A DNA stretch of 64,000 nt from the NCBI RefSeq assembly GCF_007751715.1, contig NZ_CP036292.1, positions 2,294,001 to 2,358,000 on the forward strand, in the 5' to 3' direction. The notes under the pieces were generated by a model. It was not told the DNA's origin. It searched no databases and saw only the letters and a program-made list of their open reading frames with translations. Of this stretch, positions 42,468 to 50,574 are shown in pieces (within the stretch, counting starts at the first letter, position 1; every line of letters begins with the position of its first letter). The stretch is from Rosistilla oblonga (GTDB lineage: Bacteria; Planctomycetota; Planctomycetia; Pirellulales; Pirellulaceae). The position numbers and the translations under genes were made by a program.

Positions 42468-44411
42468 ATGAACAACCATATCGGCTACATGCTCCGCGTG
42501 ATTTTGTTGACCTTCGCATCCGCATGCCCCTCGCTGGGGCAGTCGTTGCTGGATTTCGACACCGACAAAACGGTCGCCGCCGACGCGGACCTGCCGCCGA
42601 TCGAGAAACCATTCCTCACCCAGATCGACGACTTTCGCGAGCTGCAGTCGATCCTTCAACCGTTGGCTCGCAAAGCGATCGCGGCGACGGTGGGAGTTCG
42701 CTTGGGCGACTCGTATGCCAGCGGCGTGATCGTCAGCAGCGACGGGTATGTCTTGACCGCCGCACACGTCAGCGGAAGCCCCGGCCGGGCGGTTAAGTTG
42801 ACCCTCTCCGACGGCCGCACCGTCAGCGGCCGCACGCTGGGACAGAACACCGACGTCGACGGCGCGTTGATCAAGATCGACGGCTCGGGACCCTGGCCCT
42901 TCCTGCCGATGGCTGATCCCTCGGTGGTGACGCGGCCGGGCGATTGGTGCCTGGCGACCGGACACCCCGGCGGATACGACCACAACCGTCCCGCGCCGCT
43001 TCGACTGGGCCGCGTGATCTCGGTCAACGGATATCGGTTGCGCAGCGATTGCCCGATCGAACCGGGCGATTCGGGAGGCCCGTTGGTCGACTTGCGCGGC
43101 TACGTGATCGGAGTGCACAGCCGGATCTACGACGATGCGACGGGGAACTTGCACGTTCCGATCATCACCTACCAGCGGACGTGGGATCGTTTGAAGGAGA
43201 GTCGGGTTTCGGCGCTGGGGCCGGCGAGCAGCTTTTTGGCGCAGTTCGACTTCGACCAAGACGGCCAACTGACACTCACCGAATTGCCCGAGGGACCACG
43301 CCGCGACGCCTACCAACGACTCGCCGAGACATTCGACTTCGACGTCCAGCAGCCGCAGGAGATCAGCGAACTGCGATCGCGGATCGGTTTGGATCTCTCC
43401 AAACGCAGCAACCAACAACTCGATCGCCCCGGGCAGATGTTGTTCCGATCCCCCGGCGAACTGGAAACGCTCACCGATGCCCACTTCACTCGCGGCATGG
43501 CGGCTCTGAATGTATTGCGGAACGTTACCGACGAGGCGAGCCGATGGACCGTCGATGTGCTGGTCGATGGCAAGCAGGTTGCGACCGGAACGATTCTCGA
43601 CAGCCGCGGATGGATCGTGACCAAAGCGAGCGAGATCGAAGCGGCTCGCCGCGACGCGGGGGACGAACCGCCTCTAATCAGTTGCCATCTGTTCGACAGC
43701 CAGCGTTATCGCGCGAAACTTGTCCAAGTCGACAGGCAATACGACCTCGCCTGGCTGAAGATCGATGCCGAAGACCTCGCCGCGGTGAAGTGGCGGAAAA
43801 ACGGTTCACCGACCGTCGGGCAATGGGTGGTCAGCACCAGTCGCGGGCGGACGCCGCTGTCGGCGGGGGTGATTAGCGTGCCGGCACGCGAGATTCGCTC
43901 GACACCCGGGTTCATGGGAGTCGGCGGATCGCCAACGCGAACCGACGCGTATGTCGAATCGATTGTCAAAGGAAGTGGTGCCGCCGATTCTCAGCTCCGC
44001 CCCGGCGACGTGATCGTAGCCGTCGGCGACGTCGAGGTGCCGACCTTCGCAGCTCTTTCAGCCCAAGTCCGCCGCTTTGTCGGTGGCGACGTAATCTCGC
44101 TGCGGGTGAAACGCGATGACGAGGAACTGACCATCCCCGTCCAACTGGGGCACCGAACCGACCCGAAGGCTCAAGACGATGCGACGATGGCTGGGCGATT
44201 GAGCTCGCGGCGCGACGGATTCCCCTTTGCGTTCACTCACGACAGCGTGCTGTCACCCGAGGAGTGCGGCGGGCCGTTGATCGATCTCGACGGCCAAGCT
44301 GTCGGAATCAATATCGCTCGGTCGCAGCGGACCGGGACGCTAGCACTCTCGGCGACGACGATCCAACGCCTTTTGAATGCGATTCAACAGCGGTTTCCCG
44401 AGTCCCCGTGA
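42468..44411 (+). CDS. HtrA-like serine protease with EF-hand, PDZ and a degenerate second protease module
   Basis: A 647-residue secreted protein (signal to about residue 25). The first trypsin-like module is intact: H100 in VLTAAHVSG, an Asp near 129-131 in NTDVDGALIKI and S202 in GDSGGPL. Next is an EF-hand loop at 261-272 (DFDQDGQLTLTE). A second protease-like module starts near 378, but its catalytic His is replaced in GWIVTKASEIE and its Ser is Cys600 in SPEECGGPL. A PDZ-like segment (about 480-555, including SQLRPGDVIVAVGDVEVP) sits before that last motif. The active module likely cleaves periplasmic proteins; the second may bind peptides or regulate. Calcium binding is inferred from the loop. 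Confidence 0.9.
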   Translation: MNNHIGYMLRVILLTFASACPSLGQSLLDFDTDKTVAADADLPPIEKPFLTQIDDFRELQSILQPLARKAIAATVGVRLGDSYASGVIVSSDGYVLTAAHVSGSPGRAVKLTLSDGRTVSGRTLGQNTDVDGALIKIDGSGPWPFLPMADPSVVTRPGDWCLATGHPGGYDHNRPAPLRLGRVISVNGYRLRSDCPIEPGDSGGPLVDLRGYVIGVHSRIYDDATGNLHVPIITYQRTWDRLKESRVSALGPASSFLAQFDFDQDGQLTLTELPEGPRRDAYQRLAETFDFDVQQPQEISELRSRIGLDLSKRSNQQLDRPGQMLFRSPGELETLTDAHFTRGMAALNVLRNVTDEASRWTVDVLVDGKQVATGTILDSRGWIVTKASEIEAARRDAGDEPPLISCHLFDSQRYRAKLVQVDRQYDLAWLKIDAEDLAAVKWRKNGSPTVGQWVVSTSRGRTPLSAGVISVPAREIRSTPGFMGVGGSPTRTDAYVESIVKGSGAADSQLRPGDVIVAVGDVEVPTFAALSAQVRRFVGGDVISLRVKRDDEELTIPVQLGHRTDPKAQDDATMAGRLSSRRDGFPFAFTHDSVLSPEECGGPLIDLDGQAVGINIARSQRTGTLALSATTIQRLLNAIQQRFPESP

Positions 44412-44453
44412 GCGATGTGTCCAGGCGAAACGGCAGCTTTCTAAATAGGGACG

Positions 44454-44467
44454 GCCTCGGCCGAGGC
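44454..44467. other. 14-bp perfect palindrome
   Basis: GCCTCGGCCGAGGC at 44454-44467 lies 43 bases after the protease stop. It could be an operator or part of a terminator; no T-run follows. Confidence 0.5.
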
Positions 44468-44584
44468 GGGCGAAAACGTTGGTTTTGCAGGATTTGCAGG
44501 CAAATCTTGGTTGACAATTGCCCCCGCCCGGCGTCAATGGCCTATACACTGGCCCCCAGGGCATTAACAATTGCTTGAGGCACC

Positions 44585-44609
44585 GGGCACGCGAGCAAAA
44601 CGCGTGCCC
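44585..44609 (+). promoter_or_regulatory. Hairpin in the leader of the gene at 44663
   Basis: GGGCACGCG and CGCGTGCCC form a perfect 9-bp stem with a 7-base loop, 53 bases before the ATG. No T-run follows, so it is more likely a leader or operator element than a terminator. Confidence 0.5.
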
Positions 44610-44662
44610 TCGAGGTCTCTCGATCCTGCCACTTTTCGCATCATCAACGTGAGGAGACCTGA

Positions 44663-45406
44663 ATGAGTGGGTATGACGCCTTCAGCGACGACTATTATAT
44701 GAACATGCATCTGTCCACCGAGCTGGACATGCCGCGTGATCGCGAGTCGGTGATGCACTTCTTCGAACAGATCCAGCGTCGCTATCGGTCGATGCAAAAC
44801 TTCTATGCTCGCGAGAAGAACGAGTTTGTGCTCGAAGAGGACAAAGAGGCGGGGCAATACAATTGGGCGTCGGTCGAACCGCGGCGAGTCAGCTGCGGAG
44901 CGGTGAACCCGAAGAGCCTCGACGATGTGGTCGCCCGCCACCGCACGATCCTCGAAACCGCTCCCTACGCGCTTTCGATCAGCCCGCTGGAATGCGAATC
45001 GCTGAGCGTGATGTTCGGGTTCGACTTCACCTACCGCGGCAACCAAAACGAATTATTGGCTGAAGCTCTGGGTGTCTTGCCGGCGTTTGACAAAGCGTTG
45101 GAGGTGCCGGGGATCTCGCTGCTGTCGCACGAACCGTCGATCCAATTTGCGTTGGACGACCAATGCCGCACGCAGTGCCGAATCGGATTTGAAACGCGAA
45201 CGACCGCTTACCAAATCCGGACGACCGAGTTTTCCGAAGACCAACTGAGCGTCTATTTGACGATCCGGCGGTTCGACAGCCTGAGTGTCGGCGAGAATTT
45301 TGTCGAAGAATACGATCGGCTGGCCCGCTTGGGACGCAACCTAGTCGAAGACTATCTGATCGAAAACGTGTTGCGTCCGCTGCAGCAGACGATCGCGTTG
45401 CATTAA
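44663..45406 (+). CDS. Conserved hypothetical protein, 247 aa
   Basis: I do not recognise a known function. The protein is soluble and acidic, without a signal peptide. The first half is helical and charged (MPRDRESVMHFFEQIQRRYR); the second half is mixed, with FDFTYRGNQNELLAEALG and LSVYLTIRRFDSL. The frame shows consistent protein-like composition, and GAGGAG precedes the ATG. It stands alone between the protease and the lipoprotein gene. The combination suggests a cytosolic protein kept in planctomycetes, but conservation must be tested. Confidence 0.75.
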   Translation: MSGYDAFSDDYYMNMHLSTELDMPRDRESVMHFFEQIQRRYRSMQNFYAREKNEFVLEEDKEAGQYNWASVEPRRVSCGAVNPKSLDDVVARHRTILETAPYALSISPLECESLSVMFGFDFTYRGNQNELLAEALGVLPAFDKALEVPGISLLSHEPSIQFALDDQCRTQCRIGFETRTTAYQIRTTEFSEDQLSVYLTIRRFDSLSVGENFVEEYDRLARLGRNLVEDYLIENVLRPLQQTIALH

Positions 45407-45444
45407 CGCGTCGTCGCCTGTGAACGCTCCGCACGACGCCCTTC

Positions 45445-45477
45445 GCTAACCGGACATCTTGGATTCAGTCGGTTAGC
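45445..45477. terminator. Hairpin between convergent genes
   Basis: GCTAACCG (45445-45452) pairs with CGGTTAGC (45470-45477), between the ends of the plus-strand gene at 45406 and the minus-strand gene at 45503. A weak or factor-dependent bidirectional terminator is possible; there is no T-run. Confidence 0.45.
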
Positions 45478-45502
45478 CGAGGCGTGGCGTTTGACTCGCG
45501 AA

Positions 45503-46141
45503 CTAGCGAATCACGGGAGCTTCGGTGTCCAAAGGAACGCCCGAATCAGCCGCTGGTGCGGTCGCTTGCAGCGTTGGCTGCTGGCCGGCGGGGCTGCGTT
45601 GCGGTTGGAACATCGCTGCCAAGTCGCTGCCGTTTTCGAAATCGACAACGATCGGAGCGTCGCCGGTCGCTTGACCGATCACCAGGCCAGAGATCTTCCA
45701 ATCGCCAGCTTCCTGTTGGACAGCCCACACGACTTCATAAGATTGGGTTTCACCCGATTCGGTCGGCTCGGTCCAGTTGGAGTGAACCAGAGCTGCGTCG
45801 GTTTGGCCGGGAACCGATTCGCTGCGAGTAACTTCGAACTTGGCGTCGGGCGAACCGATCGGCTGCATCACCAATCCGGTGCGACGAAACTCTTCGCGAG
45901 CCTTCGTTGTCACCAAGCTCAACGATTCGGTATCCGAACCTCCACGGCGCATCGCGTCGAGGAACTGGCTGACCACATTAGCGGCGGGAGTCATATCGAC
46001 GGCGGGTTTCGGAGCCGGCGAGGTTGCCGGACTCTTGCTAGCATCATTTTCGGCAACCGGCGTGCTGCTAGAACCGCAACCGACAACCATCGACAAAGCC
46101 AACAGGGTCAAGCCCAGACCGGTTTGTTTGCTCATAGTCAT
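45503..46141 (-). CDS. Predicted lipoprotein, 212 aa
   Basis: The N-terminus is a lipoprotein signal with a lipobox ending VVGC at residue 22, followed by a Ser/Pro/Ala-rich linker. Residues 50-175 form an ordinary globular domain with a cystatin/NTF2-like flavour (ANVVSQFLDAMRRGGSDTES and YEVVWAVQQEAGDWKISGL), the pattern of DUF4878-like or NTF2-like domains. That family assignment is tentative. The C-terminus is Gln/Pro/Ala-rich. An alternative Met two codons downstream is equally possible as start. The gene runs towards the hypothetical gene at 44663. Confidence 0.75.
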   Translation of the reverse strand: MTMSKQTGLGLTLLALSMVVGCGSSSTPVAENDASKSPATSPAPKPAVDMTPAANVVSQFLDAMRRGGSDTESLSLVTTKAREEFRRTGLVMQPIGSPDAKFEVTRSESVPGQTDAALVHSNWTEPTESGETQSYEVVWAVQQEAGDWKISGLVIGQATGDAPIVVDFENGSDLAAMFQPQRSPAGQQPTLQATAPAADSGVPLDTEAPVIR

Positions 46142-46333
46142 AATTTAACTGTTCGTCTAAATACCAAAGGGGGCGAGCGCTCACATCGGTAGCGCTAAGA
46201 TTTCGGCAAACGCGTTGCCGCCAGAGATGCTTGGTATTCAATTCGATCGTCCGCGGTCAAGCTCGATTCCGCCGAGAGGACCAACGCTTGTGAGTGACAA
46301 AGGGACAGGCATCTTCCGCCGGAAGGCACGAAA

Positions 46334-46930
46334 AGGACAGGCACATTCCGCCAGCAGCCAACGCGGACCGAAGGTCCAGCAATTTGCATAGCCCAGCCTG
46401 CAGGGCTGGGTATCGGCCGACACGTTCCCGACAGACTCCCCAACCGTTGACGACAATCGGCCGGGCCTTCAGCCCTGAGCGTCTTGCGATTTGTGTGCCG
46501 CCCCCCCAGGCCGATGGCCTGGGCTATGCAAATGATCGAGCCTTCGGCCCTGACGCGGCGACGTGCCGAAATGGCCAGCGCGGCCAAAAGGGACAGGCAT
46601 CTTCCGCCGACATCCACCGCGGACCGAAGGCCCAGCAATTTGCATCGCCCAGCCTGCAGGGGGGGGCAACGACCGTCGCGTTCCCGACAGACTCCCCAAC
46701 CGTTGACGACAATCGGCCGGGCCTTCAGCCCTGAGCGTCTCGCGATTTGTGTGCCGCCCCCCCAGGCCGATGGCCTGGGCTATGCAAATGATCGAGCCTT
46801 CGGCCCTGACGCGGCGAGGTGCCGAAATGGCCAGCGCGGCCAAAAGGGACAGGCACATTACGCCGACATCCACCGCGGACCGAAGGTCCAGCAATTTGCA
46901 TAGCCCAGCCTGCAGGGGGGGGTAACGACC
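46334..46930. repeat. 256-bp tandem repeat, about 2.3 copies
   Basis: GGACCGAAGG recurs at 46365, 46621 and 46877, exactly 256 bases apart, and the flanking sequence matches throughout. Inside each unit ATTTGCATAGCCCAG (46382-46396) is the reverse complement of CTGGGCTATGCAAAT (46519-46533), 15 bp. Smaller stems are CCCAGGCC/GGCCTGGG (46505-46523) and CCCAGCC/GGCTGGG (46392-46410). A degenerate start of another unit lies at about 46302. The copies differ at a few positions. The block has no gene that I support; open frames across it repeat the same 85 residues because 256 is not a multiple of 3. Confidence 0.93.
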
Positions 46931-47005
46931 GATGACGCCTGCACCAGATTCTCATCGGGTGAAGGGCCAACGGCCCGGCGACATGTCGAAAACGGAGGGT
47001 GCTAT

Positions 47006-47725
47006 CTAACGCCAGCAGAGGAGCTGCGTCTGTCGCGGTCGGGCGGCGGCTTGCCACTGAGCCAGGTGGGGTGGCAGAGCGAATTCGTAGTGCCGCTGCT
47101 GGGCGTCGACGGTAAATCCGGCGGCTGTTAACTGGCTGGTGATCGCCTCGACGCTGTTCTCTGCCATCGTCGCCGGCGTCTCGTGCACCTCGACGTAGAT
47201 CGCTTGAATCTGCTGAAGTTTGTCGGCGATCTCTTGCAACACCGCCTGCTCGCTCCCCTCGATATCCAGCTTCAGAAAGTCGACCTGTTGATCGCCGATC
47301 AATGGGGAGAGCCGCCGACAGGCAACCGTTCGGCTAGTCGAACCGGGCCGCTCGGCCCAGCCTGCGTTTAACGAATTGCCACGCCCATCGGCGGTCGGAG
47401 ACATGTCGCCGTAAAACGTCGCCTGCCCCTCGCAATCGCTGACCGCTGCCTCGATGCAGCGAACGCCCGGAATGTCGTTGACATCGACATTCCTCTGCAA
47501 CGCGGCAAACGCAAACGGATCGGGCTCAAAACAGATAATCTTCGCTTGCGGCCAGCGACGCTTGCATTCGAGCATCGTAACCCCAATGTTCGCTCCGCAA
47601 TCGAGAAACAACGCATCGTCGTCGCGGGGGGTGAAGAAGGCGGGAAACTCGTCGGCCTCCCGACACATCGACTCCATCGCCTCCGCGTCGGTGTAGTGCA
47701 GCCGATAGCCGCGGAATCGTGTCAC
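47006..47725 (-). CDS. FkbM family methyltransferase
   Basis: A 239-residue SAM-dependent methyltransferase. The SAM-binding motif is LFLDCGANIGVTMLE near residue 42, and ICFEPDPFAFAALQRNVDVN gives the acidic residue that binds the SAM ribose. LDIEGSEQAVLQEI is the conserved FkbM motif. Such enzymes usually methylate sugars or polyketide hydroxyls. The start is a GTG at 47723-47725; the nearest AGGAG lies 17 bases upstream, so the exact start is uncertain. An FkbM gene near the OPX operon would fit polysaccharide decoration, but panB lies between. Confidence 0.88.
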   Translation of the reverse strand: MTRFRGYRLHYTDAEAMESMCREADEFPAFFTPRDDDALFLDCGANIGVTMLECKRRWPQAKIICFEPDPFAFAALQRNVDVNDIPGVRCIEAAVSDCEGQATFYGDMSPTADGRGNSLNAGWAERPGSTSRTVACRRLSPLIGDQQVDFLKLDIEGSEQAVLQEIADKLQQIQAIYVEVHETPATMAENSVEAITSQLTAAGFTVDAQQRHYEFALPPHLAQWQAAARPRQTQLLCWR

Positions 47726-47863
47726 ACGCGAAATGGGAAAGACTCCTGATTCAAGCTTCGTTCAAATTTGAGCGTCATAGAATAAGATCAACCGTCGCCG
47801 TGGCAGCGAAGCTTCGCCAGCGACGCGGCGCGTGCCCCAACGCTGTCCCGATCGACGCGTTAG

Positions 47864-48661
47864 CTAAAACTGATGTTCGGGACCGGGGTAGTTGCCGTTT
47901 TTGACTTCCGCCGCATACTGCTGCACCGCCGACGAAATCGTCCCGCCGACGTCGCTGTACTGTTTGACGAACCGCGGCAGGTAGCCGTTGGTCAGCCCGA
48001 TCAGGTCGTTGGTCACTAGCACCTGGCCGTCGACATCTCCCCCCGCACCGATTCCGATCGTGGGAACCTGGATCGCAGCGGTGATCTGCGCGGCGATCTC
48101 CGCCGGCACGCATTCGATCAGGACCGCAAACGCCCCCGCATCAGCTGCCGCCTGGGCATCGGAGATCAATTGCTGCGCATCGCGTTGCACGCGGTAACCG
48201 CCGTCGATGTGGATGTTCTGTGGACGCAGCCCGACGTGAGCCATCACGGGAATGCCAGCGGTCACCAGAGCTTCGATCCGGTGCGCCTGTTCGCTTCCTC
48301 CCTCCAACTTGACAGCTCGGCAACGCGTCTCTTTCAGAATCCGAGCCCCCGCGGCCAGCGTCCGTCCAACCTCCAACTGCCCCTCGGGAAAGGGGAGATC
48401 GACAACAACAAGTGCCCTGCGTGCCGCCCGGCCAACCATTTCGGCGTGATAGATGATCTGATCGAGCGTCACCGGCAGCGTCGTTTCATGCCCTTGAACG
48501 ACCATCGCAAGGCTATCGCCCACCAACAAGACATCGATTCCAGCCTCGTCCAAGAGGCGAGCTGTGGGAAAATCGTAGGCGGTTAGCATCGCGATCCGCT
48601 CCCCCTTGGCCGCCATCTTTGACAGCGATTGGGTGGTAACGGGTCTTATTGTCTCGGACAT
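47864..48661 (-). CDS. panB: 3-methyl-2-oxobutanoate hydroxymethyltransferase
   Basis: A 265-residue PanB, the family's usual length. It transfers a hydroxymethyl group from methylene-tetrahydrofolate to 2-oxoisovalerate, the first committed step of pantothenate synthesis. VLLVGDSLAMVVQGHETTL (metal Asp), VVVDLPFPEGQ, AVKLEGG (catalytic Lys) and PVMAHVGLRPQ are all present, as is GIGAGGDVDGQVLV. panC and panD are not nearby. It supplies CoA; the substrate 2-oxoisovalerate comes from the valine pathway to which ilvB in this window belongs. Confidence 0.96.
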   Translation of the reverse strand: MSETIRPVTTQSLSKMAAKGERIAMLTAYDFPTARLLDEAGIDVLLVGDSLAMVVQGHETTLPVTLDQIIYHAEMVGRAARRALVVVDLPFPEGQLEVGRTLAAGARILKETRCRAVKLEGGSEQAHRIEALVTAGIPVMAHVGLRPQNIHIDGGYRVQRDAQQLISDAQAAADAGAFAVLIECVPAEIAAQITAAIQVPTIGIGAGGDVDGQVLVTNDLIGLTNGYLPRFVKQYSDVGGTISSAVQQYAAEVKNGNYPGPEHQF

Positions 48662-48939
48662 ATTTCTCCCAGTTTACGACGAGTTGCGGGGGCAACAGTC
48701 ACCCAGTTTGCCTAAGCTTAATCGAGCCACCCGCCAGGGGGCCAAATGGTAAGTTTTGAGGCCTAGGCAACCTGATCTCAATGTTCCGGTTGTTCTGCCG
48801 GTTTCAAATGCAACGGCGGATCGTTGCCCTGATTCAATGGTTATACCGGTTGTAACACACCGATCTGAGTTAAGCACGATGCCGTTACGTATTGTGACGC
48901 TTAACCCCGTTTTTCGGTTCGGATCACGAGTGTCAACGG
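48662..48939. other. Divergent intergenic region
   Basis: It separates panB from the OPX operon and should hold promoters for both. TTGCCTA near 48710 and TAGGCAA near 48764 form an inverted repeat across about 60 bases. No gene is seen. Confidence 0.4.
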
Positions 48940-50565
48940 ATGAATTCCAGAAGATCTGCCGCCAAGGCTCGAAACATCACATTGCTGGCAGCCATGCTGA
49001 CCTCGCAACATGTGATCGCCGTCGACCGGCTGGACGATTGGTCGAGCCCGCGGCCCATCAAATATGCAGCCAGCGGTTCCTACGACGCTGGCCGGCAACC
49101 GAACACGACGACGCCTAGCCGCTCGCCGATCGCAGTTCCCCAAACGCCTCAGCGGCCTGAGCCCAGCTCGGTCGTGCGCCCGCCGGAACCACCGGTGTTG
49201 AACGATTCGGCTTCACCACCTCTTTCGACGACTGGCCGAGCTCTCTTCCCGCCCGCCGAACCGATGCGTCCCGAGCATCGCGGCCAACCAACAACCACTC
49301 CCGTTGCCGCCGGTTACGCTCGAGCAGTCATCACAGCACAGCCTACCGCGACCGAAGCCTACTCCGACAACGCGATGCCAGCGGATCGCAACGGTGCCGC
49401 CGCGATGCAGCTTGCCGCAGCGCGGCGCCCCGAGCCCGGGTATCCCGCCGCGGCCACCGCCGACGATCGCCCGTCGCAATCGGTGCTGGACATCGCATCG
49501 CTGTCGTCGCAACCGTCGGCCGATTACCAAGCGTTAGATTATTCTCCGCCGTCGCTGCAACTGCGTCCCGCCGGAGATACCAACACTCAAAACAACCGGG
49601 CCGCAATCGCTGTCGAAGAACAGCCGCTGCTGCCCGTGCCGACGGTCGCCACCAAGACGGTTTCGAACTGGCAACTAGGCCGCTTGGCTTCGCAGAAGAT
49701 CGAGCGAGCTGAGATGCTGCTGGAGCGACAGTCGCCGATGACCGCTCGCCAGCAAGCGATCGAAGCGCTCCACTTGATCGCGCAATCGACCGACGAAACG
49801 ACTCACAGCACCGACGGCACCGAAGCGCTCACACAAGCTCTAACCGCCGTCCGCGAAGCCTCCGACTTTCTCGGCCGCTTTGGAGTCGTCGACGCCGCCG
49901 CACTTCAACGGCTTGTCGATTCGCATTCGACGCGGGTTTTGAAACGCTGCGACTTGGAACAGGTGACGCCGCTACGCGCCGCGGACGTCTATTACGAGTT
50001 CGCTCGCGGACGATTTGTCGACGCGGTCGCCGGTTGGGCTCCCGCCTCGCGAGCCCTGATGATCGTCGCCAAAACCGAACCTCTGACCTCCGACGTGGGC
50101 GACAGCAACCTATCGGCAGCCCAGATCTGCTGCCTACGATCGGCGATCGCTTGCGATCCCGACAACGCTGTGGCGGCAAACGAATTAGGACACGAACTGT
50201 TGGCGTTGGGGATGTTCGACGAAGCCCGCTGGGCGCTGGAACACAGCTACGCCAAACAACCATCGCCCGCCGCTTTGCAGAACCTCGCGGAACTGCATCG
50301 GGTCACCGGCAACATGGAACTCGCCGAGGTCTGTGCGACGAATCTGGCGATCTTGCAAAGCCAACAACAGCGGGTTGCGCAAGTTGTTCAACTGACACCA
50401 AGCCAGTTCGCTCAGATGTCGCCACAAGTCATGTCGTCCGACGCTGGGGCGCCGACTAGCGACGCGATTGCACAGCGAACCAACGTTCAACCAGCCCACA
50501 CCGAAGCGCCCCAACAGGGGCGTGTGGCCAGTACTTTTGACCGGGTCAAAGCGATCTTTCGCTAG
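48940..50565 (+). CDS. Large exported protein with TPR-like C-terminus, OPX operon
   Basis: A 541-residue protein. The N-terminus has a weak hydrophobic segment (ITLLAAMLTSQHVIAV) and could be exported or anchored. Residues 30-240 are disordered and rich in Pro, Ala, Ser and Thr. From about 240 the sequence is helical. EQVTPLRAADVYYEFARGRF and DNAVAANELGHELLALGMFD look like tetratricopeptide or Sel1-like repeats. The OPX gene starts 9 bases downstream, so they share a transcript. It could be a scaffold for polysaccharide export; this role is inferred from position. I do not recognise a named family. Confidence 0.72.
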   Translation: MNSRRSAAKARNITLLAAMLTSQHVIAVDRLDDWSSPRPIKYAASGSYDAGRQPNTTTPSRSPIAVPQTPQRPEPSSVVRPPEPPVLNDSASPPLSTTGRALFPPAEPMRPEHRGQPTTTPVAAGYARAVITAQPTATEAYSDNAMPADRNGAAAMQLAAARRPEPGYPAAATADDRPSQSVLDIASLSSQPSADYQALDYSPPSLQLRPAGDTNTQNNRAAIAVEEQPLLPVPTVATKTVSNWQLGRLASQKIERAEMLLERQSPMTARQQAIEALHLIAQSTDETTHSTDGTEALTQALTAVREASDFLGRFGVVDAAALQRLVDSHSTRVLKRCDLEQVTPLRAADVYYEFARGRFVDAVAGWAPASRALMIVAKTEPLTSDVGDSNLSAAQICCLRSAIACDPDNAVAANELGHELLALGMFDEARWALEHSYAKQPSPAALQNLAELHRVTGNMELAEVCATNLAILQSQQQRVAQVVQLTPSQFAQMSPQVMSSDAGAPTSDAIAQRTNVQPAHTEAPQQGRVASTFDRVKAIFR

Positions 50566-50574
50566 GAAACACGG

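Noticed and set aside
46294-46903. Open frames of about 140 residues on both strands in the 256-bp repeat
   Set aside because: They consist of the repeated unit read in shifting frames, with no ribosome site and Arg/Pro-rich composition.
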